Shown piece after piece: positions 1 through 7,830 of a stretch of 64,000 nucleotides of DNA. Made by a program: the position numbers and the translations under genes. Origin of the DNA: Neobacillus bataviensis (GTDB lineage: Bacteria; Bacillota; Bacilli; Bacillales_B; DSM-18226); the NCBI RefSeq assembly GCF_019969725.1, contig NZ_JAHXYW010000018.1, positions 1 through 64,000 on the forward strand, written 5' to 3'. Position 1 is the first letter of the stretch. Each line of letters begins with the position of its first letter. A model generated the notes under the pieces. That model had not been told where the DNA came from. It made no database searches and was given only the letters and a program-made list of their open reading frames with translations.

Positions 1-316
<316 letters not shown>

Positions 317-397
317 TTGATTAGCTCATAAAATAAAACGTTGGCTTCATTTCAATAAGAAACGAATATTATTGTTTGTTGACGTTTTTGTTTGTTT

Positions 398-412
398 AGT
401 TTTCAAAGAGCA
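398..412 (-). promoter_or_regulatory. rrn boxA antitermination element
   Basis: The minus strand reads TGCTCTTTGAAAACT between promoter P2 and the 16S gene. This matches the boxA-type sequence of Bacillus rrn leaders, which recruits Nus factors and prevents Rho-dependent termination in untranslated rRNA. Assigned from motif and position. Confidence 0.75.
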
Positions 413-438
413 ATCCATCGCTCAAAAGCGACTTTATT

Positions 439-467
439 AATATATCATCTGCACTTCGTAATGTCAA
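439..467 (-). promoter_or_regulatory. rrn P2 promoter (sigma-A)
   Basis: The minus strand carries TTGACA (467-462), a 17-bp spacer and TATATT (444-439). It is the promoter proximal to the 16S gene and lies upstream of boxA. The -35 is a perfect consensus hexamer. Confidence 0.88.
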
Positions 468-514
468 CGACTTTTTAAAAAGTTGTTTTTTTAACGTCAG
501 CAGCGACGTTTATT

Positions 515-543
515 AATATACCAAGATATTTTATAGTTGTCAA
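515..543 (-). promoter_or_regulatory. rrn P1 promoter (sigma-A)
   Basis: The minus strand carries TTGACA (543-538), a 17-bp spacer and TATATT (520-515). The hexamers and spacing are identical to P2, 76 bp downstream. The -35 lies only 18 bp past the stop codon of the small upstream gene. Tandem promoters are usual for Bacillus rRNA operons. Confidence 0.88.
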
Positions 544-560
544 CGGAATTTGAAAAAAAG

Positions 561-791
561 TTATCCTTTTTTTCTGTCCCTCTTACCTCTTCTCATGTAT
601 CTTAAACAATCGTTCGGTGATGCAACCCTTCTAAATAAAGTAAAGAGTACCTTATATCTCTCTTCCATAGCTCTTTTTACTATATGATCAATGCGTTCAT
701 CCCTTAAATCAAATAATATTTCATCCATTTCTCTTTTAATTAGGTATTCCATTTCTTTAACTTCTTTTTCATTGATGAGAAGCCCAAACAT
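561..791 (-). CDS. small conserved-looking hypothetical protein upstream of the rRNA operon
   Basis: A 76-residue, charged, helix-rich protein starting MFGLLINEKEVKE. It has no signal peptide or membrane segment and a basic tail (RRGKRDRKKG). The ATG at 791 is preferred over the longer frame (836) because a GGGGGT ribosome-binding sequence sits about 7 nt upstream of it. The gene points toward the rRNA operon and ends just before the P1 -35 box, so readthrough could feed the rRNA promoters. I do not recognise a function; similar small proteins beside Bacillus rRNA loci seem familiar, but I cannot name the family. Confidence 0.7.
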   Translation of the reverse strand: MFGLLINEKEVKEMEYLIKREMDEILFDLRDERIDHIVKRAMEERYKVLFTLFRRVASPNDCLRYMRRGKRDRKKG

Positions 792-931
792 TGAATTACC
801 CCCAGTGAAATTTCTAGTTATTGTAGTCTTTTCCAATTAATGAAATTTTATAATAAAAATTCTTTAATCATATATTTAAAAAAACAAGCATAGGTTGAAG
901 ACAAGGATGGTATTGGACGAGGTGGTCATAT

Positions 932-1684
932 ATGAATTTCTTTGTTGTGCTAAACGGAAAGGCCTTAAAGAGTGTTGTTCTCATTTTAATCGCCGCATTT
1001 TTTACTGCATGGTTTCTCTATATGGAGAACCTTGCACAAATACCTGTCTTTTCAACGAAAGAGGGTCCAAAAGCCGTTTATCGCGGTGAAAAAGACCTTG
1101 CTCTAACCTTTAATATTGGCTGGGGTGATGAAAAGGCAGAACCTATTCTAGATACATTAAAAAAGGAAAATGTGAAATCAGCTACGTTCTTTTTATCTGG
1201 ATCATGGGCTGAAAGACACCCTGATCTTGTCAGCAGAATTGTCAAAGATGGGTTTGAGATTGGTATTCTCGGGTATGATTATGTGGACTATCGTGATTTA
1301 GAGGACGTAAAGATCGGCAAGGATATTGCCAAAGCCCAGGAAGTTTTTGCAAAATTAAATGTGAAGGATATTAAATTATTACGTGCGCCGACAGGGCATT
1401 TTGATGAGCGAGCATTAAATATCGCAAAAAGATATGGATACACAATGGTTCATTGGCGTGTGGATTCCAAGGACTGGACCAATCCTGGGGTTGGCAAGAT
1501 CGTCGCAAATGTAAAAAAAGCCGATAAGGGAGATATCGTTCTACTTCACGCTTCTGACTCGGCTAAACAAACTGCTAAAGCCTTGCCGCTTATTCTTCAG
1601 GATATTCGTCAAAAAGGCTTAAAGCTCGTGTCCGTTTCCGAGATGATTACTAACGGGGAAGTTCAGTCGAAGATTATCAATTAA
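932..1684 (+). CDS. pdaB: PdaB, spore polysaccharide deacetylase family protein
   Basis: A 250-residue protein with one N-terminal membrane anchor (about residues 13-31) and a NodB-type deacetylase domain (about 58-240). The usual NodB TFDDGP motif is replaced by FNIGWGDEKAEP, as in B. subtilis PdaB (YbaN), which is needed to maintain spores after late sporulation. The HP of SWAERHPDLV and the closing DIVLLHASDSAKQT segment are conserved. The ATG at 932 follows GAGGTGG at good spacing. It is convergent with kbaA, as in B. subtilis. Enzymatic activity of PdaB itself is uncertain in the family. Confidence 0.93.
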   Translation: MNFFVVLNGKALKSVVLILIAAFFTAWFLYMENLAQIPVFSTKEGPKAVYRGEKDLALTFNIGWGDEKAEPILDTLKKENVKSATFFLSGSWAERHPDLVSRIVKDGFEIGILGYDYVDYRDLEDVKIGKDIAKAQEVFAKLNVKDIKLLRAPTGHFDERALNIAKRYGYTMVHWRVDSKDWTNPGVGKIVANVKKADKGDIVLLHASDSAKQTAKALPLILQDIRQKGLKLVSVSEMITNGEVQSKIIN

Positions 1685-1690
1685 AAAGAA

Positions 1691-1715
1691 AACCGTCCAT
1701 TTTATACGGACGGTT
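1691..1715. terminator. bidirectional terminator between pdaB and kbaA
   Basis: Stem AACCGTCC/GGACGGTT with a 9-nt loop. A T-run follows on the plus strand, and A residues precede it, giving a weaker U-run for the minus transcript. It begins 6 bp after the pdaB stop. The kbaA stop codon (1704-1702) lies in its loop, so the hairpin also encodes the last KbaA residues. Confidence 0.85.
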
Positions 1716-2373
1716 TTTTTGTTAATTTTTTAGGGCTATTTGCTTTTCGTTTAAGTCTTTCCTGTCTTTCCTTTTCTGATTGTGTATTCAATTTATGGAG
1801 AATTAACAATTGATAGGCATTACAGGCCATCAAGGCAAACATCATCAAAAAAAGCCAGTTTTTAGAGTTTGTCCTTAGAACAGGAACCCACTCTACTATC
1901 GTTACCACAACCATGAAGAACAGCGCCGGAATAAATGCCTGCTTATTGGTCTGTTTCATCTTATACCATGCCGCCACAGCACCGACTACCAAAAGGATTA
2001 TGGCCGGTACCAAAAAAGGAAAGATCGATTGTCCAGATTTAGCAAAATTTTCATAACGCAAATAAACCAAATCAAACAGAGCAAATAAAATTAGGACAAT
2101 CTGAACAGCATTCCAGAGGGAAACAGATTTAAATATTCCTATTCCAAACCGGTGAATCGTTAAATATGCAAAAAAGCCCATTTGGCTGATAGCACTAAAT
2201 AAAAACCCCATGACAATAAACCAGATTAACGCCGACAATATATCGCCAATTTGAAATCCAACAAAAAATGGCTGCATTTCATTCCAGCGGACAATCAATC
2301 CCACAATAGCCGTCGTAAGCCCGCCAACTACTAAAGTGGTGATAAACAACCTTACCAAATTTCGGCTTGTCAC
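1702..2373 (-). CDS. kbaA: KbaA, KinB-signalling pathway activation protein
   Basis: A 223-residue integral membrane protein with about six hydrophobic segments, matching B. subtilis KbaA (for example SQMGFFAYLTIHRFG). KbaA is needed for KinB kinase signalling into the Spo0A phosphorelay at sporulation onset. The start is GTG at 2373, preceded by GGAGG at 8 nt. The C-terminal tail is long and basic (KERQERLKRKANSPKKLTKK). The final residues KKPSV are encoded by the terminator shared with pdaB. The order pdaB-kbaA-gerD is that of B. subtilis. Confidence 0.92.
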   Translation of the reverse strand: MTSRNLVRLFITTLVVGGLTTAIVGLIVRWNEMQPFFVGFQIGDILSALIWFIVMGFLFSAISQMGFFAYLTIHRFGIGIFKSVSLWNAVQIVLILFALFDLVYLRYENFAKSGQSIFPFLVPAIILLVVGAVAAWYKMKQTNKQAFIPALFFMVVVTIVEWVPVLRTNSKNWLFLMMFALMACNAYQLLILHKLNTQSEKERQERLKRKANSPKKLTKKPSV

Positions 2374-2456
2374 CTTATAAACCTCCAGCGTACAAAATAA
2401 ATTCCATTATGATTGTACCAATCAACATTTGAAAAATCCATATTTTAAAGTTCCAA

Positions 2457-2487
2457 CGAATAATCTTTCCGAGTTTTCTTCATTATA
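2457..2487 (+). promoter_or_regulatory. putative sigma-G (forespore) promoter of gerD
   Basis: CGAATA, an 18-bp spacer, then CATTATA, 34 bp upstream of the gerD start. The sigma-G/sigma-F consensus is TGAATA-18-CATACTA, so 5/6 and 5/7 positions match with ideal spacing. gerD is a forespore gene in B. subtilis, which fits. Assigned by motif only. Confidence 0.6.
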
Positions 2488-2521
2488 AAATTAAGGATTC
2501 ATATGTGAAAGGAGCTTGTAA

Positions 2522-3151
2522 ATGAAAACGAAAAGTATGTTGCTCCTCCTACCCATCATGGTGCTCCTAACGAGCTGTTCTTCTCCTGATACCAGCAGCG
2601 GAGGGCAAGTGGATTATGACGAAACGAAAAAAATGGTAGTGGATATTCTTAAAACCGATGATGGAAAGAAAGCAATTGAAGATGTTTTGTCCAAAGATGG
2701 CATAAAAGAAAAACTTGTGATGGATCAAAAGGTGGTTTCCGACACCATTTCACAAACCCTAACTTCAGAAAAAGCGACTGAATTTTGGAAAAAGACTTTT
2801 AGTGACCCAAAATTTGCTCAAGGCGTTGCGAAAAACATGAGATCCGAAAATGAAAAACTTTTGAAGGATTTGATGAATGATCCTGAATATAGAGGTATGA
2901 TGATTGAGGTTTTTAAAGAACCTGAGATTCAAAAAGAAATGGCAGATGCCTTAAAAAGCAAAGAATATCGCGAACATCTTCAAAAAGTCATTACCGAAAC
3001 AGTAGATAGTCCATTGTTTAAGGCTAAAATTCAAGAATTACTTTTAAAAGCGGCTGAGGAAGCGAATACTAAAGCCAGCAGTAAAAGCGGGTCAAGTGAA
3101 AAATCCAGCGGCAATCAGGGTTCTGGCGGTCAAGGCGGCGGCGGATCTTAA
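2522..3151 (+). CDS. gerD: GerD, spore germination lipoprotein
   Basis: A 209-residue lipoprotein with an N-terminal signal ending in lipobox LTSC (Cys about 19), a largely helical body, and a low-complexity Gly/Ser tail (GSGGQGGGGS). GerD is an inner-membrane spore protein needed to cluster germinant receptors into the germinosome and for rapid nutrient germination. AAAGGAGC precedes the ATG. A sigma-G-like promoter lies just upstream. It faces salA across a shared terminator. The presence of a complete germinant-receptor operon 3 kb away makes functional partnership likely. Confidence 0.93.
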   Translation: MKTKSMLLLLPIMVLLTSCSSPDTSSGGQVDYDETKKMVVDILKTDDGKKAIEDVLSKDGIKEKLVMDQKVVSDTISQTLTSEKATEFWKKTFSDPKFAQGVAKNMRSENEKLLKDLMNDPEYRGMMIEVFKEPEIQKEMADALKSKEYREHLQKVITETVDSPLFKAKIQELLLKAAEEANTKASSKSGSSEKSSGNQGSGGQGGGGS

Positions 3152-3166
3152 AAAAGCCTATAAAAA

Positions 3167-3200
3167 AAGAAGCCTCTTCGTTAATCCGAATGGGCTTCTT
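3167..3200. terminator. bidirectional terminator between gerD and salA
   Basis: Stem AAGAAGCC/GGCTTCTT with an inner TTCG/CGAA pairing, flanked by A-rich (3162-3168) and T-rich sequence. It lies between the convergent gerD and salA stop codons. Confidence 0.75.
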
Positions 3201-3205
3201 TAACA

Positions 3206-4258
3206 TTATTTTTTAAGAAGGCTGACTACTTTATCGGCAATTTCCAGATAAATTTTTCCGATTTGATGATCTTCTTGGTAGATAGACGGAGCAAAGTCTT
3301 CATCGTTCCAGTCTGGCTGGTTAAGCGGCAGGCGGCCAAGAACCTCGGTATTTAATTCTTCGGCAAGCTTATCGCCGCCGCCCTTACCGAACACATACTC
3401 TTTTTCACCAGTTAATTTGCTTTCAAAATAGGCCATGTTTTCGATGACCCCAAGGACCTCATGCTCAGTTCGAAGTGCCATCGCACCAGCGCGCGCAGCA
3501 ACAAAAGCTGCTGTTGGATGTGGAGTGGTCACGATAATTTCTTTACATGCCGGAAGCATGGTGTGAACATCAAGCGCCACATCTCCTGTTCCTGGCGGCA
3601 GGTCTAATAGTAAATAATCAATTTCTCCCCACTCTACTTCATTGAAGAAGCTGTTTAACATTTTGCCAAGCATCGGGCCGCGCCAAATGATTGGGGAGTT
3701 GTCTTCCACAAAAAATCCCATAGAAATAACTTGAACGCCAAAGCGTTCAACAGGAATAATCTTTTCTCCTCGAACAACAGGGCGCTTCGTAATTCCCATC
3801 ATATCCGGTACGCTGAAGCCGTAAATATCGGCGTCAATAAGTCCTACCTTTTTACCTAGGCGTGCTAAAGCAACAGCAAGATTTACAGATACTGTTGATT
3901 TCCCTACGCCGCCTTTACCGCTGGCAATAGCAATGAAGGTAGTATCGGCAGAATTGAGAAGATTTTTCTCTTTTTCAGGCTCTGCATGTCGGTGAGCAGC
4001 TAAAACTTCCTCCGGCAGTTCGCTAAAGCGAATGCCTACGGTTGCTGCCCCGGCTTCTTTTATTAAATTCACGATTTGTGTTTGCAGCTGCAATTGCTCG
4101 CTCGTTCCCGTCCGGGCAATCCCCACCTTTACACTCACATGATTTTTTTCTTCTTTAATCTTAATTTCCTCGATTGCATTCAATTCAGCTAAGCTTTTAT
4201 GTAAAAATGGATCTTTGAGGCTGCCAATGGCCTCAGTGATTCTTGCTTCTGTTAACAT
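3206..4258 (-). CDS. salA: SalA, Mrp/NBP35-family P-loop ATPase
   Basis: A 350-residue Mrp-family protein. An N-terminal DUF59/MIP18-like domain (about 1-90) is followed by a ParA/MinD-type ATPase with deviant Walker A GKGGVGKST and the LIDADIYGFSVPDMMG and DLPPGTGDVALD motifs. Mrp proteins act as iron-sulfur carriers; in B. subtilis SalA (YbaL) also represses scoC and so promotes exoprotease production. The start at 4258 is chosen because GAGGTG sits 7 nt upstream and the product matches B. subtilis SalA length (352). The longer frame from 4276 has no RBS. Confidence 0.92.
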   Translation of the reverse strand: MLTEARITEAIGSLKDPFLHKSLAELNAIEEIKIKEEKNHVSVKVGIARTGTSEQLQLQTQIVNLIKEAGAATVGIRFSELPEEVLAAHRHAEPEKEKNLLNSADTTFIAIASGKGGVGKSTVSVNLAVALARLGKKVGLIDADIYGFSVPDMMGITKRPVVRGEKIIPVERFGVQVISMGFFVEDNSPIIWRGPMLGKMLNSFFNEVEWGEIDYLLLDLPPGTGDVALDVHTMLPACKEIIVTTPHPTAAFVAARAGAMALRTEHEVLGVIENMAYFESKLTGEKEYVFGKGGGDKLAEELNTEVLGRLPLNQPDWNDEDFAPSIYQEDHQIGKIYLEIADKVVSLLKK

Positions 4259-4375
4259 TGAGTAACACCTCACCAATTGAATTCGTTTCCATCTTTCAGT
4301 ATATCATACATCTCCAAAGAATCAGTTAATTGAATCACAGGTAAACAATATTCAATGAAAAAAGCCAAAATAAAC

Positions 4376-4396
4376 GGAAGGTGTTTCCCACCTTCC
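4376..4396 (-). terminator. terminator downstream of cwlD
   Basis: Perfect 8-bp stem GGAAGGTG/CACCTTCC with a 5-nt loop, followed on the minus strand by GTTTATTTT. It starts one base after the cwlD stop codon. Confidence 0.75.
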
Positions 4397-4397
4397 C

Positions 4398-5129
4398 TTA
4401 ATCTGTTTCTTTTAATTCTTTTTCATTCGTGAAATAACGGATGACCCCACGGTAAATGGATTCCGCTATTTTCTCCTGATACGATTCCTTTTTCAAGTTT
4501 TCCTTTTCTGCTGGATTTGATAGAAAGCCTACCTCAACAAGCACCCCTGGTTTTTTTGCATTTTTCAAAATATATACCTGGCTTATTGGCTTCGCCTTAC
4601 GGTTGGTATTCCCTAGATTTTTGCGGAGTTCCTCTTGGATAAATTTAGCCGCTTTTGCATTTTCTTTGTGATGCGGGGCATAAAAGGTTTGGGCACCGCT
4701 CCATCTTGAGGAAGGAATCGCATTTAAATGGATACTGACAAAAAAGTCATTATCGGAATCATTAATCATTTTTAATCGTTTCTTAAGGTCTTCTACTTTT
4801 CTGCGGCTATAGCCCTTTGTATCATCATCGGCTAAATCCTTATCAGTATCTCTTGTCATTACCACAAGAGCGCCCTGCTGCTGCAAAAGATCCCTAACTT
4901 TTAACGTAATATCTAAGGCAATATCCTTTTCGAGTGTTTTCCCGGTACCTGCGCCCCCATCAGGACCGCCATGGCCTGGATCAAGCAAAATGATTTTGCC
5001 TGATAAAGGAAGATTCCAGGATTTCCATGAGTTATTTTCCGAAAAATCGTGCTGTAAGATGAGGAATAATACCAGTAACCCCACTGAAAAACCGATTATT
5101 TTCAATCTGCGCTTTGACAACCAAATCAT
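4398..5129 (-). CDS. cwlD: CwlD, N-acetylmuramoyl-L-alanine amidase (cortex)
   Basis: A 243-residue Amidase_3 enzyme with an N-terminal membrane segment (about 10-25). Zinc and catalytic motifs are visible: DPGHGGPDGG, LEKDIALD, SIHLNAIP and VEVGFLSNP. With PdaA it makes the muramic-delta-lactam of spore cortex that germination lytic enzymes recognise. The start is uncertain: ATG 5129 has GGGAAGGA very close to it, while a TTG at 5120 has better spacing; the upstream frame to 5222 does not resemble the family. Gene order salA-cwlD-ybaK is as in B. subtilis. Confidence 0.9.
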   Translation of the reverse strand: MIWLSKRRLKIIGFSVGLLVLFLILQHDFSENNSWKSWNLPLSGKIILLDPGHGGPDGGAGTGKTLEKDIALDITLKVRDLLQQQGALVVMTRDTDKDLADDDTKGYSRRKVEDLKKRLKMINDSDNDFFVSIHLNAIPSSRWSGAQTFYAPHHKENAKAAKFIQEELRKNLGNTNRKAKPISQVYILKNAKKPGVLVEVGFLSNPAEKENLKKESYQEKIAESIYRGVIRYFTNEKELKETD

Positions 5130-5260
5130 TCCTTCCCGCTCGTCCCTGTTCAATAAACTATATGGGACAAGGGGGAAAAATATTACAACGAAAAGCGGAA
5201 GCGCCTTGATTAGGGGCGACAAGCATAAGACGAGCCCCTAGGCGCTGAAGCTGGACAATT

Positions 5261-5704
5261 TTAATGAAGTCGCAGCTTATGGCGTCTTTGGCCTTTTTCG
5301 TAGCCCTCTCTCCACCAAACATGGATGTATTGTTCACATAAATAATAAAGGGACTCACTCATGGCTCCTTCTTGGCCATTACCCCAGTACAGTAAAAAGT
5401 TATATAACGTATCAATTAAATGCTGTTCCTCGCGGAAGCAGCGGACCCTTACGTCTTCCAAACTCTCTCCATGGTAGCCAAATTTGCTGAACTTTGCCCC
5501 TAATAAAAAAGCTTCAAGGGCGACATCATAGCAGGCTTCCTCTATTCCCGTATTCATAATCATGCTTGAAGCAATATTCGTTGAACCAAAATACTGTCTT
5601 ACTCTTTCTTTCAGTGTATTAATCGATAAATCCCGCAGGACGGAACGCTCGTATTTTATTTGTTTTTCACGTCGTTTTTCTTTAAAGGTAGTTATTACAG
5701 TCAC
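5261..5704 (-). CDS. ybaK: YbaK family protein (DUF2521), unknown function
   Basis: A 147-residue soluble protein matching the B. subtilis YbaK encoded next to cwlD (DUF2521); it is not the aminoacyl-tRNA deacylase of the same name in E. coli. It is rich in aromatic residues near the C terminus (IHVWWREGYEKG). The start is GTG at 5704 with AGAGGTGA about 6 nt upstream. The 131-bp gap to cwlD holds no clear terminator, so cotranscription is plausible. Confidence 0.85.
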   Translation of the reverse strand: MTVITTFKEKRREKQIKYERSVLRDLSINTLKERVRQYFGSTNIASSMIMNTGIEEACYDVALEAFLLGAKFSKFGYHGESLEDVRVRCFREEQHLIDTLYNFLLYWGNGQEGAMSESLYYLCEQYIHVWWREGYEKGQRRHKLRLH

Positions 5705-5853
5705 TTCGTTTTCACCTCTTAGAACTATTCTTTATCCCTCGTTCATAAGAAATGCAAAGACGATATTTCCAATTTTTATTTTTAAATTTTAACAACTGGC
5801 GATCACCTTGAATATTTTTATAGGGAATATAAAGGAACGGAGGCTAAGATCTT

Positions 5854-6222
5854 GTGCTGGAAGTAAAAGAATCGAAGTACGGAAGAGGCGTTTTTGCGAC
5901 CAGGGATATCCAAAAAGGTGAACTCTTAGATGCTTCGCCAATCATTGTCATCCCTCATGAAGAGTATAAATATTTGAAAAAAACAGTGCTGTCAAACTAT
6001 GTATTTTGGTGGGGGAAAAATGATAAAGCCCGAGCTGTCGCATTAGGCTATGGTTCGTTATTTAACCATTCTTACACACCGAATGCCAAATATAAATTTA
6101 AAAGGAAAACAGATACGATTAATTTTTATGCTTATACCGATATTAAAGCAGGCGAAGAAATATTGGTTAATTATAATGGAGACCCTGATGACCAATCGCC
6201 CGTATGGTTTGAGGTGTTATAA
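5854..6222 (+). CDS. SET domain protein, putative lysine methyltransferase
   Basis: A 122-residue protein that is essentially a minimal SET domain. Visible SET motifs are GRGVFATRDIQKGEL near the N terminus, LFNHSYTPNAKY (the NHS of the cofactor/pseudoknot region) and AGEEILVNYNG. SET enzymes use S-adenosylmethionine to methylate lysines; the substrate of bacterial single-domain forms is generally unknown. GTG start with GGAGG 10 nt upstream. It is monocistronic, with a strong terminator after it. It precedes a germinant-receptor operon, but nothing in the sequence proves a link. Confidence 0.85.
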   Translation: MLEVKESKYGRGVFATRDIQKGELLDASPIIVIPHEEYKYLKKTVLSNYVFWWGKNDKARAVALGYGSLFNHSYTPNAKYKFKRKTDTINFYAYTDIKAGEEILVNYNGDPDDQSPVWFEVL

Positions 6223-6229
6223 AGGATGA

Positions 6230-6248
6230 TTCCCCCAAATTGGGGGAT
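6230..6248 (+). terminator. terminator after the SET gene
   Basis: Stem TCCCCC/GGGGGA with an AAATT loop, then TTTTCTTTT. It closes the SET transcript 8 bp after its stop codon and separates it from the receptor operon. Confidence 0.85.
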
Positions 6249-6322
6249 TTTCTTTTGAATTCATATTCTTTCCACTAAAGGAAAAGATAAAAGTAATCCT
6301 GAATACGGCGGTGACTCAACAA

Positions 6323-7813
6323 ATGGGTTGGTTTTCAAAAAAACACGAGCAACAAGTTGATAGAGAATCACTAGAACAATTCCTGCTGCGTTCCAAGGAC
6401 TATAAAAAGGTTTCTTATATTAATCAACCAACAAACAACCAGTTTACACTTTCCTTTATATCTACGCTTATTGATGAGAGCATTTTACAGGAAAGCGCAC
6501 TTCCTTATTTAATGGGAAAAAACCTCGAAAAGATTGAGGATGTTAAAAAGATTGTCGCACTTACGGACGTGGAAATCAGCGATGACCCAAGTGTAATTGA
6601 GCAAAAATTGTTTAATGGTTATGTGCTCTTAACGCTGAACTCAGATCATAAACAATTTGCCTTTTTGGCGGCGCAAAAGGAGATTGTAAGAAGTGTTACA
6701 ACGCCTGAGGTTGAATTTAGTGTCATTGGCCCGAAGGAGGCCTTTGTCGAATCTATCGAGCAAAATATCAATTTAATTCGAAAGCGACTTCCTGTGAAGG
6801 AGCTCATTTTTGAAGAAATAACAGTCGGGAGACTTTCAAAAACGAAAATTGTTGTGCTCCATATTGACGGTATTACGGATAAAGATAATGTTCAAACCGT
6901 GGTCGAACGGATAAAAAAAATAGACTTTGATGCTATAACGGATAGTTCCTATGTCGTACAACTCATATCTGATAACAAAAACTCCCCTTTTCCACAGCTT
7001 TTGGATACAGAGCGTCCGGACAGGGTAACAGCGATTCTCGCAGAGGGGAAAGTAGCCATCTTTGTTGACGGGTCACCGCATGCCCTGATTGGCCCAACAA
7101 CGCTGGTCGAATTCTTTAGTTCCTTTGAGGACTATTTTCTAAATTGGATGCTTTCTTCCTTTTTCAGGATGATACGGCTATTCGCCGTTATGTTTTCCGT
7201 TTTAATAACACCAATATATGTTGCGACACTATCCTACCATTACGAGCTTATACCGAAGGATTTAATGAATACCTTGGTAACCTCACGCCGAGAAATTCCG
7301 CTGCCGCCGATATTAGAGGCACTGTTTTTAGAACTGACCATCGAACTCCTAAGGGAGGCAGGAGCCCGCCTGCCGACGAAGGTTGGTCAGACGATCGGTA
7401 TCGTTGGCGGGATTGTCATCGGGACCGCATCAGTTGAAGCGGGACTGACAAGTAATGTCTTATTGATCATTGTGGCGCTGGCGGCTCTGGCATCCTTTAC
7501 GACGCCTGTATATAAAATGGGCAATGCCATCCGGTTGATGCGATTTCCCTTTTTATTTTTTGCAGAACTATGGGGTCTGCTTGGAATTGTGTTTTGTTTT
7601 TGTCTTTTAATGACACACTTAATCAGGCTTACTTCTTTGAACAGACCTTTTTTAGAACCACTCTATCCACCTAGAATGACGGACCTTAAAGATTCTCTAA
7701 TTAGGCTGCCATTTAGTAAACAGTCTAAAAGGCCGCAATCTTTAAGAACACAAGATCCTGTTCGGTTTACCCCCATGAAGGAAAGAAAAAATAAAAGTGA
7801 TATTGACGAATAG
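6323..7813 (+). CDS. germinant receptor A subunit (GerA/GerKA family)
   Basis: A 496-residue GerA-family protein. It has a hydrophilic N-terminal half with two cytosolic subdomains, then membrane segments from about residue 285, containing the family-typical RREIPLPPILEALFLELTIE and GIVGGIVIGTASVEAGL segments, and a hydrophilic tail. A subunits form the pentameric membrane channel/receptor that senses nutrients in spores. The ATG at 6323 is preferred because GGCGGTGA sits 8 nt upstream; a GTG at 6311 is in frame but lacks an RBS. First gene of an A-B-C operon. The ligand cannot be deduced. Confidence 0.92.
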   Translation: MGWFSKKHEQQVDRESLEQFLLRSKDYKKVSYINQPTNNQFTLSFISTLIDESILQESALPYLMGKNLEKIEDVKKIVALTDVEISDDPSVIEQKLFNGYVLLTLNSDHKQFAFLAAQKEIVRSVTTPEVEFSVIGPKEAFVESIEQNINLIRKRLPVKELIFEEITVGRLSKTKIVVLHIDGITDKDNVQTVVERIKKIDFDAITDSSYVVQLISDNKNSPFPQLLDTERPDRVTAILAEGKVAIFVDGSPHALIGPTTLVEFFSSFEDYFLNWMLSSFFRMIRLFAVMFSVLITPIYVATLSYHYELIPKDLMNTLVTSRREIPLPPILEALFLELTIELLREAGARLPTKVGQTIGIVGGIVIGTASVEAGLTSNVLLIIVALAALASFTTPVYKMGNAIRLMRFPFLFFAELWGLLGIVFCFCLLMTHLIRLTSLNRPFLEPLYPPRMTDLKDSLIRLPFSKQSKRPQSLRTQDPVRFTPMKERKNKSDIDE

Positions 7814-7830
7814 GAGGCGGTTATTGGGCT

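Noticed and set aside
895..1089. 64-residue plus-strand frame overlapping the start of pdaB
   Set aside because: It lies in a different frame over a confident pdaB gene with a well-placed RBS, and shows no recognisable motif.
5158..5358. 66-residue frame between cwlD and ybaK
   Set aside because: It overlaps the 3' end of ybaK in another frame, has no RBS and no familiar composition.
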